NCBI GenBank assembly: GCA_027622275.1
Contig: JAQBZB010000004.1
Coordinates: 30,827 to 94,826 of the forward strand
DNA from: Planctomycetota bacterium
GTDB taxonomy: Bacteria; Planctomycetota; Planctomycetia; Pirellulales; Pirellulaceae
DNA: 64,000 nt
Direction: 5' to 3'
Part shown: piece after piece, positions 1 through 9,400 of the stretch
Layout of the letters: the number at the start of each line of letters is the position of its first letter
Position numbering within the stretch: position 1 is the first letter of the stretch
The notes under the pieces: generated by a model
Seen by the model: only the letters and a program-made list of their open reading frames with translations
Told to the model about the DNA's origin: nothing
Database searches by the model: none
Position numbers and translations under genes: made by a program

Positions 1-344
1 CCATCGATTCGCGTTCAGGATGCGAACGAGCCCCCAAAATTCCGCGCCGCTCCAGATCACGGCCTGATACCACGGCGGTGGCGGAAACTCTCCTTCCGTT
101 TTTGGCATATCCGACGCCTCGTGGGGCAAAACAACAAAGCCGTTATATCGCGTACTGTCGGTATTCTAGCCTGACCAATTCTGCTTATCTGTCACTCTCA
201 CGTGTTTTGACACCCAAGTTGCGTCTGGAGCCCGGACGAATTAAAAGGGAAAGTGTCGGGATTGCTCCATTCCTGACGGACGGAGCCGCTGATTGGATCG
301 AGCTGGATGTGGCTTGTCGAGCGATAAACAACTGGGACGCACCT
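1..344. other. Left edge, no gene called
   Basis: An open frame in phase with the next gene reaches back to a GTG at 78, but its residues are low-complexity and match no family I know, so I treat it as 5' flank. No RNA gene or clear repeat is visible. Confidence 0.5.
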
Positions 345-1676
345 ATGGCAACATTTTTCAGCAGCCGCGATTCACGCGATACCCTGGAGGAAGCGACGCG
401 GCCCTCCGCGCCGAACCCTGAACGCGTCTCGCGCCCCACCGAGACGCGACAAAAGGAAGCGGTCGAGCAGCTGAAGGCTCGGTTGGGGGAAGACCGCGTC
501 ACGCGCATCGCGCTCAACTTCCTGGATAAGTGGATGGGCGTGCATCTCAAGGACGGAGTCATCGACTGGATGCACGGCCGCCGGATTGGAATGTGTGGCC
601 ACGAGGCCGTCAACTTCGGCTCGGACAGCTTTTTGGGATTCGATCAAGACGCTCGAGTGCAGGCGGCAATCGTCGATGGTATGCGAGAGTGGGGCACTCA
701 CAACGGCGCGTCGCGAGCGTTCGGCAACATCGCGCTGTGCGAGGAGGCGGAACGGCGGCTGGCGAGCTGGATGGGCGTGGAAGACACTCTCATCTATCCC
801 AGCGTCACGCTCGCCAACATCGGCCTGCTGCCCGCGCTCGCCGGTAAAGGTGACTTGTTGGTATTGGACCGCAAGTCGCACGACAGCCTGCACCAATCCG
901 CCCGCATCGCGGAAGGCAACGGAGCGAAAGTCGTAATACTAGATCCGTGTAACGGCGTTGCGCTCCGCCAAATTCTCGAAGCCGAAGATTATGAAGGCTG
1001 CGTTGTTGCCGTCGATGGTATTTACAGCATGACCGGCGAGATGCCGCCTCTGGGCGAATTGGATGAAGTCACTCGGGCGCACGGTGGAATCCTGTACGTG
1101 GACGACGCCCATGGGACCGGGTTGGTGGGACCGAAGGGGCGCGGTGCCGCCAGCATGTTGCTCGACTCGCTGGACAACGCCTTGGTCGTCGGGTCGCTCT
1201 CGAAAGCATTCTCGTGCCTAGGCGCGTTCGTGACCTGCGACGCAAAACTGAAGCGCATTCTCAAGATTCGTTCCAGCACGTTCATCTTCGGCGGACCCGT
1301 TCCACCGCCTTACTTGGCTGGTATTTGCAAGGTTTGCGATATCCTCGAATCGCCGGAGCACGACGAGCATTTGCGACGGTTACGGCAGATGGTGGATCAG
1401 TTGATCAGCGGAATTCGCGGGCTGGGGCTAAAGATGTACGGCGGAGAAGCGGCGATCATCGCCGTCACGATTGGCGACATCGAACAAACGTTCAAAGCCG
1501 GCAAGGCGTTGTTCGACCGTGGATACTACGTGCAATCGGCGACCTATCCGGCTGTCCCGATCATGGGCGGCGTGTTGAGAATTCAGGTCAACGCCAATCA
1601 CACTCCCGAGGATATTGCCGGGCTGTTGAAGGGCTTGGCCGAACTGAAATCCAAGTTTGGGTTGGGCGGCAACTGA
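345..1676 (+). CDS. Alpha-oxoamine synthase family PLP-dependent acyltransferase (AONS/SPT/KBL-like)
   Basis: A 443-residue fold-type I PLP enzyme. Family members condense an amino acid with an acyl thioester, releasing CO2 or glycine-derived carbon, to give an alpha-amino ketone (examples: 8-amino-7-oxononanoate synthase, serine palmitoyltransferase, 2-amino-3-ketobutyrate CoA ligase). The sequence shows the cofactor-binding stretch VDDAHGTG (Asp253, His256), the Schiff-base lysine in SLSKAFS (Lys287), and a glycine-rich THNGASRAFGN stretch near the substrate end. I chose ATG 345 because the family homology begins after it and the upstream frame looks non-coding. It is convergent with an amidinotransferase gene 12 bases away; an AOS-type domain with an amidinotransferase is also the starting pair of saxitoxin biosynthesis (SxtA C-terminal domain and SxtG). 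The acyl donor and amino acid cannot be read from sequence, and a biotin or sphingoid role is possible, though no other biotin gene is nearby. Confidence 0.85.
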   Translation: MATFFSSRDSRDTLEEATRPSAPNPERVSRPTETRQKEAVEQLKARLGEDRVTRIALNFLDKWMGVHLKDGVIDWMHGRRIGMCGHEAVNFGSDSFLGFDQDARVQAAIVDGMREWGTHNGASRAFGNIALCEEAERRLASWMGVEDTLIYPSVTLANIGLLPALAGKGDLLVLDRKSHDSLHQSARIAEGNGAKVVILDPCNGVALRQILEAEDYEGCVVAVDGIYSMTGEMPPLGELDEVTRAHGGILYVDDAHGTGLVGPKGRGAASMLLDSLDNALVVGSLSKAFSCLGAFVTCDAKLKRILKIRSSTFIFGGPVPPPYLAGICKVCDILESPEHDEHLRRLRQMVDQLISGIRGLGLKMYGGEAAIIAVTIGDIEQTFKAGKALFDRGYYVQSATYPAVPIMGGVLRIQVNANHTPEDIAGLLKGLAELKSKFGLGGN

Positions 1677-1688
1677 AGCGCTGATTTT

Positions 1689-2807
1689 TCAAGCGTAAGA
1701 CTTCAGCTCGCCACGCCGCCGAACATCGAGCGTGGCACAGTGAAACGATCCAAGAAACGGGTAGTAGTCTTCGAACGGGCAAGGAATCGGTTCGAATCCC
1801 CATTCGCGCAGCGCGCTGATCATCGGCTCCTGACGCTGTTCGACGATGACGCGTCTTTCATCCAGCATCAACACATTCATGCTGGCCCAACTGCTGATCA
1901 AACGGAGTTCCATCTTCTCACTTGGCACAGGCCGCGGAGCGATCAGGATATCCCAGTTTTGCAGACACGCGGGCAGGTTGGCCAGGTCCACCCAGTCGGG
2001 ATTTACCAAGACCTTGCCTGGTGCCAATGGCATCAAGGTCGTGTCGATGTGCATGGCTTGCGGGCTGCGCGATTTGATCACGTGGACTTCGTAGTCTTCT
2101 CCAAGATGGCGGCGCAACCACTCGATACCGCACTCGTTCGTGACATGACTCATCTGCCCGATCAGATCTCGACCACAACGCACAAAGTCAGCGGCATCAA
2201 ATGTCGGCTCAAACTCGGTCACGACAAACCGAATCTCATCATCGCCGTACTTCGAAGGCACAAAGTCGCTGTGATACAGGGCGTCCAACAACTGAGGTCG
2301 CGGAGCCGCCACCCACTTCGCCCCCTGCCGAAAGTACTCTTTGAACAACGACCGATAGGCTGAGGCTTCGAACAACCGGCTCCGATCCGCCATCGGTGCC
2401 TCGATGATCTCATGGCCAACGACGAGGAATGGATCGCGAGGATTCGTGGCGCTCGAGCCCGATGGCACCTTCCAGTCCGGCGTCCGAAACGGGACTTCGT
2501 AATCCACGATATCCGGCCGGCGAACCACGACCCCTTCCGCTTCCAGGAGGTGAATGAATTGGTCGAGACATTTCTGCGCCGCCTGCAACATCTCGGGCGG
2601 ATAGGGCACACCACCAAGCTCTAAAATCGCCTGGATCAGCGACGAATCAGACGGCGGAAACGTGTGCTTGTTGATGATCTGCGAGTCAGGTAGCATCGCA
2701 TGTTCGAGGCGGCCGACGATCACTTCTTCCAACGGATCCCACTCGTTATGCGAATTCACGGGACACTGTTTCGCGGGAGTACCTAACTTGCTGCCGTCGC
2801 CAGACAT
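1689..2807 (-). CDS. Amidinotransferase (glycine amidinotransferase family)
   Basis: A 372-residue member of the L-arginine:glycine amidinotransferase (AGAT) family, which moves the amidino group of arginine to an amine through a cysteine-bound intermediate. The catalytic set is present: Asp in TFDAADF (Asp204), His in AMHIDTTL (His253) and the nucleophile in GSFHCATLDVRR (Cys357). The start is ATG 2807 (MSGDGSKLG); the frame stays open for 54 more codons upstream but with cysteine- and arginine-rich sequence unlike the family. The length matches bacterial AGAT-like enzymes such as SxtG and CyrA. It runs divergently from the flavin monooxygenase gene. The acceptor amine is unknown: glycine (creatine precursor), lysine or a dedicated metabolite are all possible. 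Confidence 0.88.
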   Translation of the reverse strand: MSGDGSKLGTPAKQCPVNSHNEWDPLEEVIVGRLEHAMLPDSQIINKHTFPPSDSSLIQAILELGGVPYPPEMLQAAQKCLDQFIHLLEAEGVVVRRPDIVDYEVPFRTPDWKVPSGSSATNPRDPFLVVGHEIIEAPMADRSRLFEASAYRSLFKEYFRQGAKWVAAPRPQLLDALYHSDFVPSKYGDDEIRFVVTEFEPTFDAADFVRCGRDLIGQMSHVTNECGIEWLRRHLGEDYEVHVIKSRSPQAMHIDTTLMPLAPGKVLVNPDWVDLANLPACLQNWDILIAPRPVPSEKMELRLISSWASMNVLMLDERRVIVEQRQEPMISALREWGFEPIPCPFEDYYPFLGSFHCATLDVRRRGELKSYA

Positions 2808-3103
2808 GAACCGCTCCGTATCGAAGATGCAAAAACTCACACACAGATTGTCGCAGAAGTTGCACATGCGCCGAGGCCGGACACGCTGTTCAAGGTTATC
2901 GCTCGTCAACTTCGTTGTTCGGCCGAGTCGAGGTGCTTCATCTCGCGATTTACCGGAGAACCGTTTCATCCGATTATACTGTATGGAAGTTCTCTACCGT
3001 CGTTTTCGAGATTCTGTTTCACCGCGCATCGATCGAAGTCGAAAGACTGAACATAACGTCCCTTTTGTTTGCCCAATGCAACCAGCACCGCTGGAGAGAG
3101 AGC

Positions 3104-4309
3104 ATGCAGTTTTTCGTATTCCACTTGATGCCCTGGGACCGCTTGCCAGCCGACTTCGACGAGAAGTACAAGTCGGCGTGGACGTGGCTGCCCAATGCGA
3201 CGTTCGAGCCGGTTCATGGCGGTGAGTTATACAATCGTTACTTGGACGAGCTGGTTCTCGCCGAGCCGCTGGGATTTGATGGCGTCTGTGTCAACGAGCA
3301 CCATCAGAATGCTTACGGCACAATGCCCAGCCCCAATTTGATGGCGGCGATCCTGGCCCGGCAAACCAAGCGAGTGAAGATCGCGGTCGTGGGCAACGCC
3401 TTGCCGCTCTACAATCCACCGACGCGTGTCGCCGAAGAGTTCGCGATGATCGATTGCATCAGCGGCGGCCGGTTGATCGCGGGCCTGGTGGTGGGAGGCG
3501 GACCGGAATATTACAGCTTCACGGTCAATCCGACGTTCGCTCGCGAGATGTACACCGAAGCCTTGGATCTCGTGTTGCGTTGCTGGACCGAGCCCGGTCC
3601 CTTCGAGCACTATGGGAAACACTGGAAGCTGAAGTACGTCAATCCGTGGCCGCGTCCGATCCAAGAGCCGCATCCGCCGATCTGGGTGCCGGGCGCGGGC
3701 AGCCGTGAGACGATCGAGATGGTTGCCGCGCGGAGGTTCAGCTACATGGGCATCCCTTATTTCCATATCGATTTCTTCCAACGAAATTTCGATGCCTTTC
3801 GTGAAGCTTGCGAAAAGAACGGCTACACAGCCGATCCGTTGCAACTCGGCTGGCTCTGCCCGATCTATGTCGCCGAGTCGGACGAACAGGCTTGGGCCGA
3901 GTACGAACCGCACTTCACCTACTTTCGAAAGAAGTTGCTCAAAGGACTCACGGTGTTTCCACCCGGTTACACGAGCGCGAAATCGATGATCGGGATCAAC
4001 CAGGCACTGAAACAGTTCTTGCTCAACGTCGAGACACGCGAGGAGATCGAGCGGGGCGCTTATGCCATTGTCGGCAGCCCCGCAACCGTTCGCGACAAAC
4101 TGACCGAGTACGTCAAACGCTTGGGGGTCGGAAACCTGTTGGGGTTGTTCCAAATCGGCACCTTGCCGGCGGACTTGACGCGAACGAACATGACGCTGTT
4201 TGCCGAGAAAGTCATGCCCGCCCTGCGACAGAAGTTTGCGACCAGTCAAGGCGACCAAAGCCCGGTTGAAAACAGCAAATACAAGCTCGACGCGCAAGCG
4301 AGTGAGTAA
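3104..4309 (+). CDS. LLM-class flavin-dependent oxidoreductase (luciferase-like monooxygenase)
   Basis: A 401-residue bacterial-luciferase-like TIM-barrel protein. Such enzymes use reduced FMN or F420 to oxygenate or dehydrogenate small organic substrates. Family signs are the early EPLGFDGVCVNEHHQ segment, the GNALPLYNPPTRVAEEFAMID strand with the following SGGRLIAGLVVGG turn, and PHPPIWVPGAGSRET before the C-terminal half. ATG 3104 is preceded by a GGAGAGAG ribosome-binding site. The next gene, an alpha/beta hydrolase, starts 127 bases downstream on the same strand, a common pairing for this family. The last ten or so codons lie inside an inverted repeat (4279-4364), so the C-terminus has probably been extended by a dispersed repeat. 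Substrate unknown. Confidence 0.87.
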   Translation: MQFFVFHLMPWDRLPADFDEKYKSAWTWLPNATFEPVHGGELYNRYLDELVLAEPLGFDGVCVNEHHQNAYGTMPSPNLMAAILARQTKRVKIAVVGNALPLYNPPTRVAEEFAMIDCISGGRLIAGLVVGGGPEYYSFTVNPTFAREMYTEALDLVLRCWTEPGPFEHYGKHWKLKYVNPWPRPIQEPHPPIWVPGAGSRETIEMVAARRFSYMGIPYFHIDFFQRNFDAFREACEKNGYTADPLQLGWLCPIYVAESDEQAWAEYEPHFTYFRKKLLKGLTVFPPGYTSAKSMIGINQALKQFLLNVETREEIERGAYAIVGSPATVRDKLTEYVKRLGVGNLLGLFQIGTLPADLTRTNMTLFAEKVMPALRQKFATSQGDQSPVENSKYKLDAQASE

Positions 4310-4364
4310 GCGTGTAAGCGAAACAATCCCATGGCACTCACTTGCTCGCGCAGCGTGCTTGTAT
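4279..4364. repeat. Imperfect inverted repeat overlapping the end of the flavin monooxygenase gene
   Basis: The left arm 4279-4307 and the right arm 4336-4364 are reverse complements with about five mismatches over 29 bases. The left arm begins ATACAAGC and ends AGTGAGT. The stop codon TAA (4307-4309) lies at the inner edge of the left arm, so the repeat supplies the final codons. It may also fold as a transcript-end hairpin. Confidence 0.75.
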
Positions 4365-4436
4365 CGAAGTGACCTCCAGTCAATCAGTAACTGCATGAAC
4401 AGCCATCAACGCCCACACGAGTGAGCCGAGGAAACG

Positions 4437-5276
4437 ATGTCGATATCAACCGCGAGTTTCGAGACGCAGAAGATCGAAATTGCCGGCAAGCAAATTCACA
4501 TGAACGTCGGCGGCACGGGGTCGCCGCTGATCTATCTGCACAGTGCTGGCGGCGAGACCGACTGGATGCCATTTCACGAGGACTTGTCGAAGCACTTCCG
4601 TGTCCACGCGCCGGCCCACCCCGGCTTTGGCAGGTCGACGGGCTTGGAGCAGATCGATGACATTCAGGACATGGCGTGGCACTATGTCGACTTGTTCGAG
4701 CAGTTGGGATGGCGGCAAGTGTCGGTGGTCGGATTCTCGCTCGGCGCTTGGATCGCTCTCGAAGTGGCCATTCTGCGGCCGGAGTTGATCAGCCGGCTCG
4801 TGCTGGTCGCGGCGGCCGGGGTTCGCGTCGAGGGCGCACCGGTGGCCGAACTGTTTCTGAACGACTTCAAGGAAGCCAGAGAGTTGGTGTTTTATGACCC
4901 GGAGAGTCCCGTTGTGAAGACTGCGATGCCGCTGTCGTTCGACGATTCGCGGGTGCTGATGTGGATGCGAGCCCAGGAAGCAACCGCCCGGGTCGCCTGG
5001 AATCCTTACTTGCACAATCCCAAGCTGCCGCGGCATTTGCACCGTGTTCGATGTCCCGTCCAAATGATTTGGGGACGCCACGACAAGCTAATCCCGCTCG
5101 CGCACGGCGAGTACTACGCGGAGCACTTGCCGAACGCGCAGCTATCTGTTTTTGAGCGATGCGGTCACATGGTTCCCTTTGAGAGAAGGGAAGCGTTTGT
5201 CGAAGCCGTTATTGACTTTGCTGCGTTGGGACGCGGCGAACGACGTACGACGAAGTCACGGCAACCCGATCACTGA
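4437..5276 (+). CDS. Alpha/beta fold hydrolase
   Basis: A 279-residue alpha/beta hydrolase with a complete catalytic triad: Ser101 in the nucleophile elbow GFSLGAW, Asp216 in WGRHDKLIP and His244 in RCGHMVPFE. The HSAGGETD stretch near residue 35 is the oxyanion-hole loop. There is no signal peptide, so it should be cytoplasmic. ATG 4437 follows AGGAAACG. It lies downstream of the luciferase-like monooxygenase and probably acts on its product or a related ester or C-C bond (meta-cleavage-type hydrolases look similar), but the substrate cannot be read. The last 20 residues are basic and outside the fold. Confidence 0.85.
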   Translation: MSISTASFETQKIEIAGKQIHMNVGGTGSPLIYLHSAGGETDWMPFHEDLSKHFRVHAPAHPGFGRSTGLEQIDDIQDMAWHYVDLFEQLGWRQVSVVGFSLGAWIALEVAILRPELISRLVLVAAAGVRVEGAPVAELFLNDFKEARELVFYDPESPVVKTAMPLSFDDSRVLMWMRAQEATARVAWNPYLHNPKLPRHLHRVRCPVQMIWGRHDKLIPLAHGEYYAEHLPNAQLSVFERCGHMVPFERREAFVEAVIDFAALGRGERRTTKSRQPDH

Positions 5277-5328
5277 CACGACCGGCGTGCGACCGCTGGG
5301 GGTGGGATCGCCAACTGATCGCCGACAC

Positions 5329-6436
5329 TCACGATGCTGGCTTCCACGACAACCACTCGCCAAACTTTGCAAAGAGATAATTCAAATCGGACAAGTCGCC
5401 GGGCAAATCCAACTTGTTCGAGCCACCCTTGACGGCAAGAGCTTCCACTCTTGCAAATCCATCGGCCCGTATCTTATAAGTGGCCAGATTCTCCAGCGTC
5501 TCGTCACTCAGTTCAGCGATTGAGCCGTGTCCCGCAAACGTGTCGTCACCAGCCGAGTCGTAGAAGGTGGCCGTGTCGTTTCCGCGAGACGTGGCGTAGG
5601 CGGTGACCAGTTTGAAGCCGTCCGCCCGCAAATAGTAGGCGGCGACCGCTGCGGGAAGGGCAGCGTCATTTTCAAGTGCCGCTAAAGTTGCCTCGTCGGT
5701 CAGGTAGGACACACCCGGACGGGCCACAAAACGGTCGTTGCCGCTCGAGTCGCGGAGGATTGCGTCGTCGTTTCCGCCTTGCCCGATGGCCGTGACCAGA
5801 TCAAACGCCTTGGCGGTAACATATCGGGGCGAACCCCAGGTTTGGTACATCTGGGCATATCCCGGCCGCGCGTCGAACCTTTCTTTCTCCTTATCGCGGG
5901 CGTAAAGGATGGCCTTGTCGGGTCCGGCGTAATCGGCCGAAGCGAAGTAATGGTTGAAGCCGCTCGCAGTGTTCTTGTAAGTCGCGCTCGCGTCGGTCAT
6001 TTCCGCCGAGTCGGCAAGCACGGTGAAGGTATCTTCACTTTGCGAGTCCCAAAATACGGCTTTGTTGGTTGTTCCGTCACCAGTGACCTTGCCTTCGACA
6101 TTCTCGAAGCCGTGGGCGGCGTAGTAGAACTTTTCGTAGGGAACCTTTGGCCAGCACCCGTTACACACATCCAACGGCCGCATCCAGGCAATGTTTTCAC
6201 GCGTTTCGGAAATGGAAGTCGGAGCATACGGATACGCGTAGAACACGTCCCTGCCGCTGGTGTCGTACAGAATCGCCTTGTCGGCCCACTTCAGTTTTAG
6301 CCATTATTTCCGGGAAAACGAAAGTGTTGTTTAGCAGAGGTGCAGTGATTCCAGTGGCAAAGTTGACGCCCGCGACACCTGATCGAAAGCATGAGGTTTC
6401 ACTGTACACACGAAGCCCTCCGTCGCCATAGTTCAT
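5329..6436 (-). CDS. Repeat-containing exoprotein segment, frameshifted
   Basis: The open frame 5329-6300 encodes at least five copies of an approximately 60-residue repeat whose core is A-x-L/F-Y-D-S-x-G-x-D-x-F followed by A-x-G-F-x-x-V. The same repeat type occurs in the middle of the neighbouring giant protein. The frame has only a GTG (6246) as internal start and meets TAA just upstream. One A fewer in the A-run at the complement of 6295-6298 would join it to an ATG at 6436, which overlaps the stop of the giant gene as ATGA. The gene is therefore probably the next cistron after the giant gene, disrupted by a one-base indel. Function unknown; extracellular by analogy. It carries no dockerin of its own. 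Confidence 0.55.
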
Positions 6437-9400
6437 TGACTCTTTTCGCCTGCGAGAGCGGACAGAATCGACTCCAACTCCCAATCATGAACAGACGTTT
6501 CACCAGTCTCGATGCCTGTGCGATTAACTGCTACAGCCGAGTTTAACCGCAGGTCGACTTGCGGAGGGGCGATGCTGCCGAAGATGACGTCTCGAATTTT
6601 GGCAGATTCATCGTCGTGAGCTAGGCCAACACGTTCTCTCGTGGTTCCGGCAGCCGCGACGGCTTCAGCATCCGACGTAAGCAACAAGGAAACTGCGTTC
6701 GGCACCGCTTCGCCCTCGCCCGCAGCTTGATTCTGATTCAGATGGTTGATCACCAGCAAAGCATCGATCGGTGTAATGAAGAGATCATTGTTAACATCAA
6801 ACAGAGGCTGCCCCGTAGGATCGAATTGCGGCGGCATCGGCAGCGCGGAAGTCCCGCCGGCATTCATCTTGTTGATGATGAGCAAGGCATCCAACGGCGT
6901 GACGAGGCCATCGTCGTTTACGTCGATCGCTAACTCTTCATTGTGGTAGGGATTGTCGACTCGTATCACGAATTCGATGGTGTCACTCTTGGCAGGATCT
7001 CCGGTGTCAGTGACTTGGGAAGCGACAACAAGTTCTTGCCCAACAGGATCGGGTATGGCGGCTCCAAGGCTGCTCGCGGTATCGAGGTTCGTGGTCGCGA
7101 AGTTCGAGTCGGGCGTAGCGGAGATGCTGACAGCGTCGACACCACGAGCAAACCCTGACAATTGCGACGGCTGATCCGTGAACGAGGCGTTCGGAGTTGG
7201 GGTGTTACGATTCTGTCGAGAAGCAGTGTTTACGGTTGAACCGGGAACCGTTACGGCTTCCGCGAATTCTGACGTGCTGCCTTGCTGTCCTGCCGATATC
7301 TCGGTGGCTGTGGCCGTGATCCATTCACCAGCGTTCGCGAGCACGTCGACCACAAACGATGTCCGCCCCCGACGAGCGTTGGTCGAGACGTCCACTGAGG
7401 AGAGCCACCGTGCGCCTTCACCGTGGCCGCTGGAATCCTGCTGCGTGCTCGCGTAGAAATCCAACCGATACGTGCCGCTGGGTCGGCTTTCCAAAGTGCC
7501 TTTGACTCGAACGAGTCCACCAGGACGCGATCGTACAGAACTAATCACGGGGAAGTTCTGCAAGTCGTTGGGGCCCGAGTCGCTGTCCGACGGGTCATTG
7601 AGCGACACGCCGTCGTCACCCAGATCGATGCCCAGGCCGACGTTGGAGTGGATCGAGTTACGGCGGATCGAGTTGCCGGTCGATGTGTCACCCAGGACGG
7701 CGACACCAGCTCCTGGATTATTGGAAATGACGTTGCCTTCGATCCGATTCTCGCGAGAACCTCCGTACGTCGGGCTGACCTCAATCCTCACTCCATCGCG
7801 ACCATTGGCCGAGATGATATTCCGATCCTCCGGCAGCGATCCGCCAATGACGTTCCGGGAGCCGCCGCTGGAGATCCATACGCCGTCTAAGCCGTTGCCC
7901 AAAGGAGTCTGGCCGGTGTGATCCACACCGATGAAATTGCCGGCCACAACGTTGTCACTGGACTGGATCCGGATGGCGATGCCGTAGCGATTATTGCCGC
8001 TGATGACGTTGCCGGCGTTGGGCGCTGGACCGCCGATGAGGTTGCCATTGGAAGCGACGCTGATGTGGATGCCCTGCGTGTTGCCCAGCTTTTGGGTCCC
8101 CGACTTATCCGTGCCGATGAAATTGCCCTGGATCACATTGTTGTCACTGTGTCCCCACAGCATCATTCCGTCAGCGCCTCGGGCATCATGGCCGCTGATG
8201 ACGTTCCCCGCACCCGGCGCGGTTCCTCCGATCGTATTGTTCGAGGCTCCAAACAAGGCGACTCCGGTAGAATCGTTGCGCAGCTTGGCGGTGCCGTTCG
8301 CGTCCGTACCGATATAGTTACCAAGGACCTGGTTACCTTCGCTGTCAGAGATCGCAATGCCGTGCCTGTCGTTGCCACTGATGACGTTGCGAGTTTCCTC
8401 GGTCAAGCCGCCGATCGTGTTCGTGTTGGCGGCAGCCACAATACGAACGCCGCTCCAGGCGTTGCCCAGATCGTTTACGCCCGTGACATCCGTGCCGATG
8501 TAGTTGCCCTGGACGACGTTGCCCGCGGCAAACGAGCGGAAGAAGATGCCGTCCTGACCGTTACCGCTGATGATGTTGCGTGCTGCCGACGACCCGCCAA
8601 TCATGTTGTTGTTGGAACTTTCGGCGATCTGAATTCCCGCATTCTTGTTGCCCAGGTCAGTGGTACCGGTCCCGTCCGTGCCGATGAAGTTGCCCTGGAC
8701 CAAATTGCCGTTGCTAAGCTCCGTGATCACAATGCCGTCGTCATCGTTGCCGCTGATGACGTTGCCTGCCCCGTCCCAAACGCCGCCGATAGTATTGTTG
8801 GACGCTCGCCGAAGAACGATGCCGCCGCGGTTACCGTGATCGACCGAGCCAGAAGGGTCGGTGCCAATGTAGTTGCCCGCGATGCGATTGTTGTCTCCGC
8901 CGTCGATCAGCACGCCGTCCCGGCTGAAGTTGGCAATGTTGAAACCGAAGATCGCATTGTTGTCGGAGCCGATGGAGAAGCCGTCCCGGTTGGCTCCGGC
9001 CAGGCTCCCGTCCAGCACGATCTCCGGCCCGAAGGGGTTCGTGTTTCCGCTGAACGCCGTTTGCGTGCGGCCATCGATCGTTGTGCCGTCGTCGATCAGC
9101 GGCGGGAGGCCGTTGTCAACCGGTTTGATCACGAACACATCCAAGCTCGGATCGCCCCCGGCGATGGCCGAGTCCACGTCTGTGAAGCCCGGATCGCTCG
9201 TAGGGATATTGAAGATAATCGTGTCGGACCCGGTGCTGTTGTTGGCAGCCGTCATCGCCTGCCGCAATGAACCCTGGCCGGCGTCGTTGGTGTTGACCAC
9301 GACGAAGGCGTGATCGGCCGAGTCAAAGTTTGTGGCTGTCACCCGAAACATTGGGGCTTCCATCAACAGAAAGCCCGGGCCGCTGGTAAACGTGGCCGTC

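Noticed and set aside
78..344. N-terminal extension of the AOS-type enzyme to GTG 78
   Set aside because: The extra 89 residues have no family similarity and look like translated non-coding DNA; ATG 345 fits the family length.
7918..9270. A 450-codon plus-strand open frame across the beta-helix region
   Set aside because: It is the mirror of the repeat-encoding minus-strand gene; its periodic residues follow from the 187-bp coding repeat and show no family.
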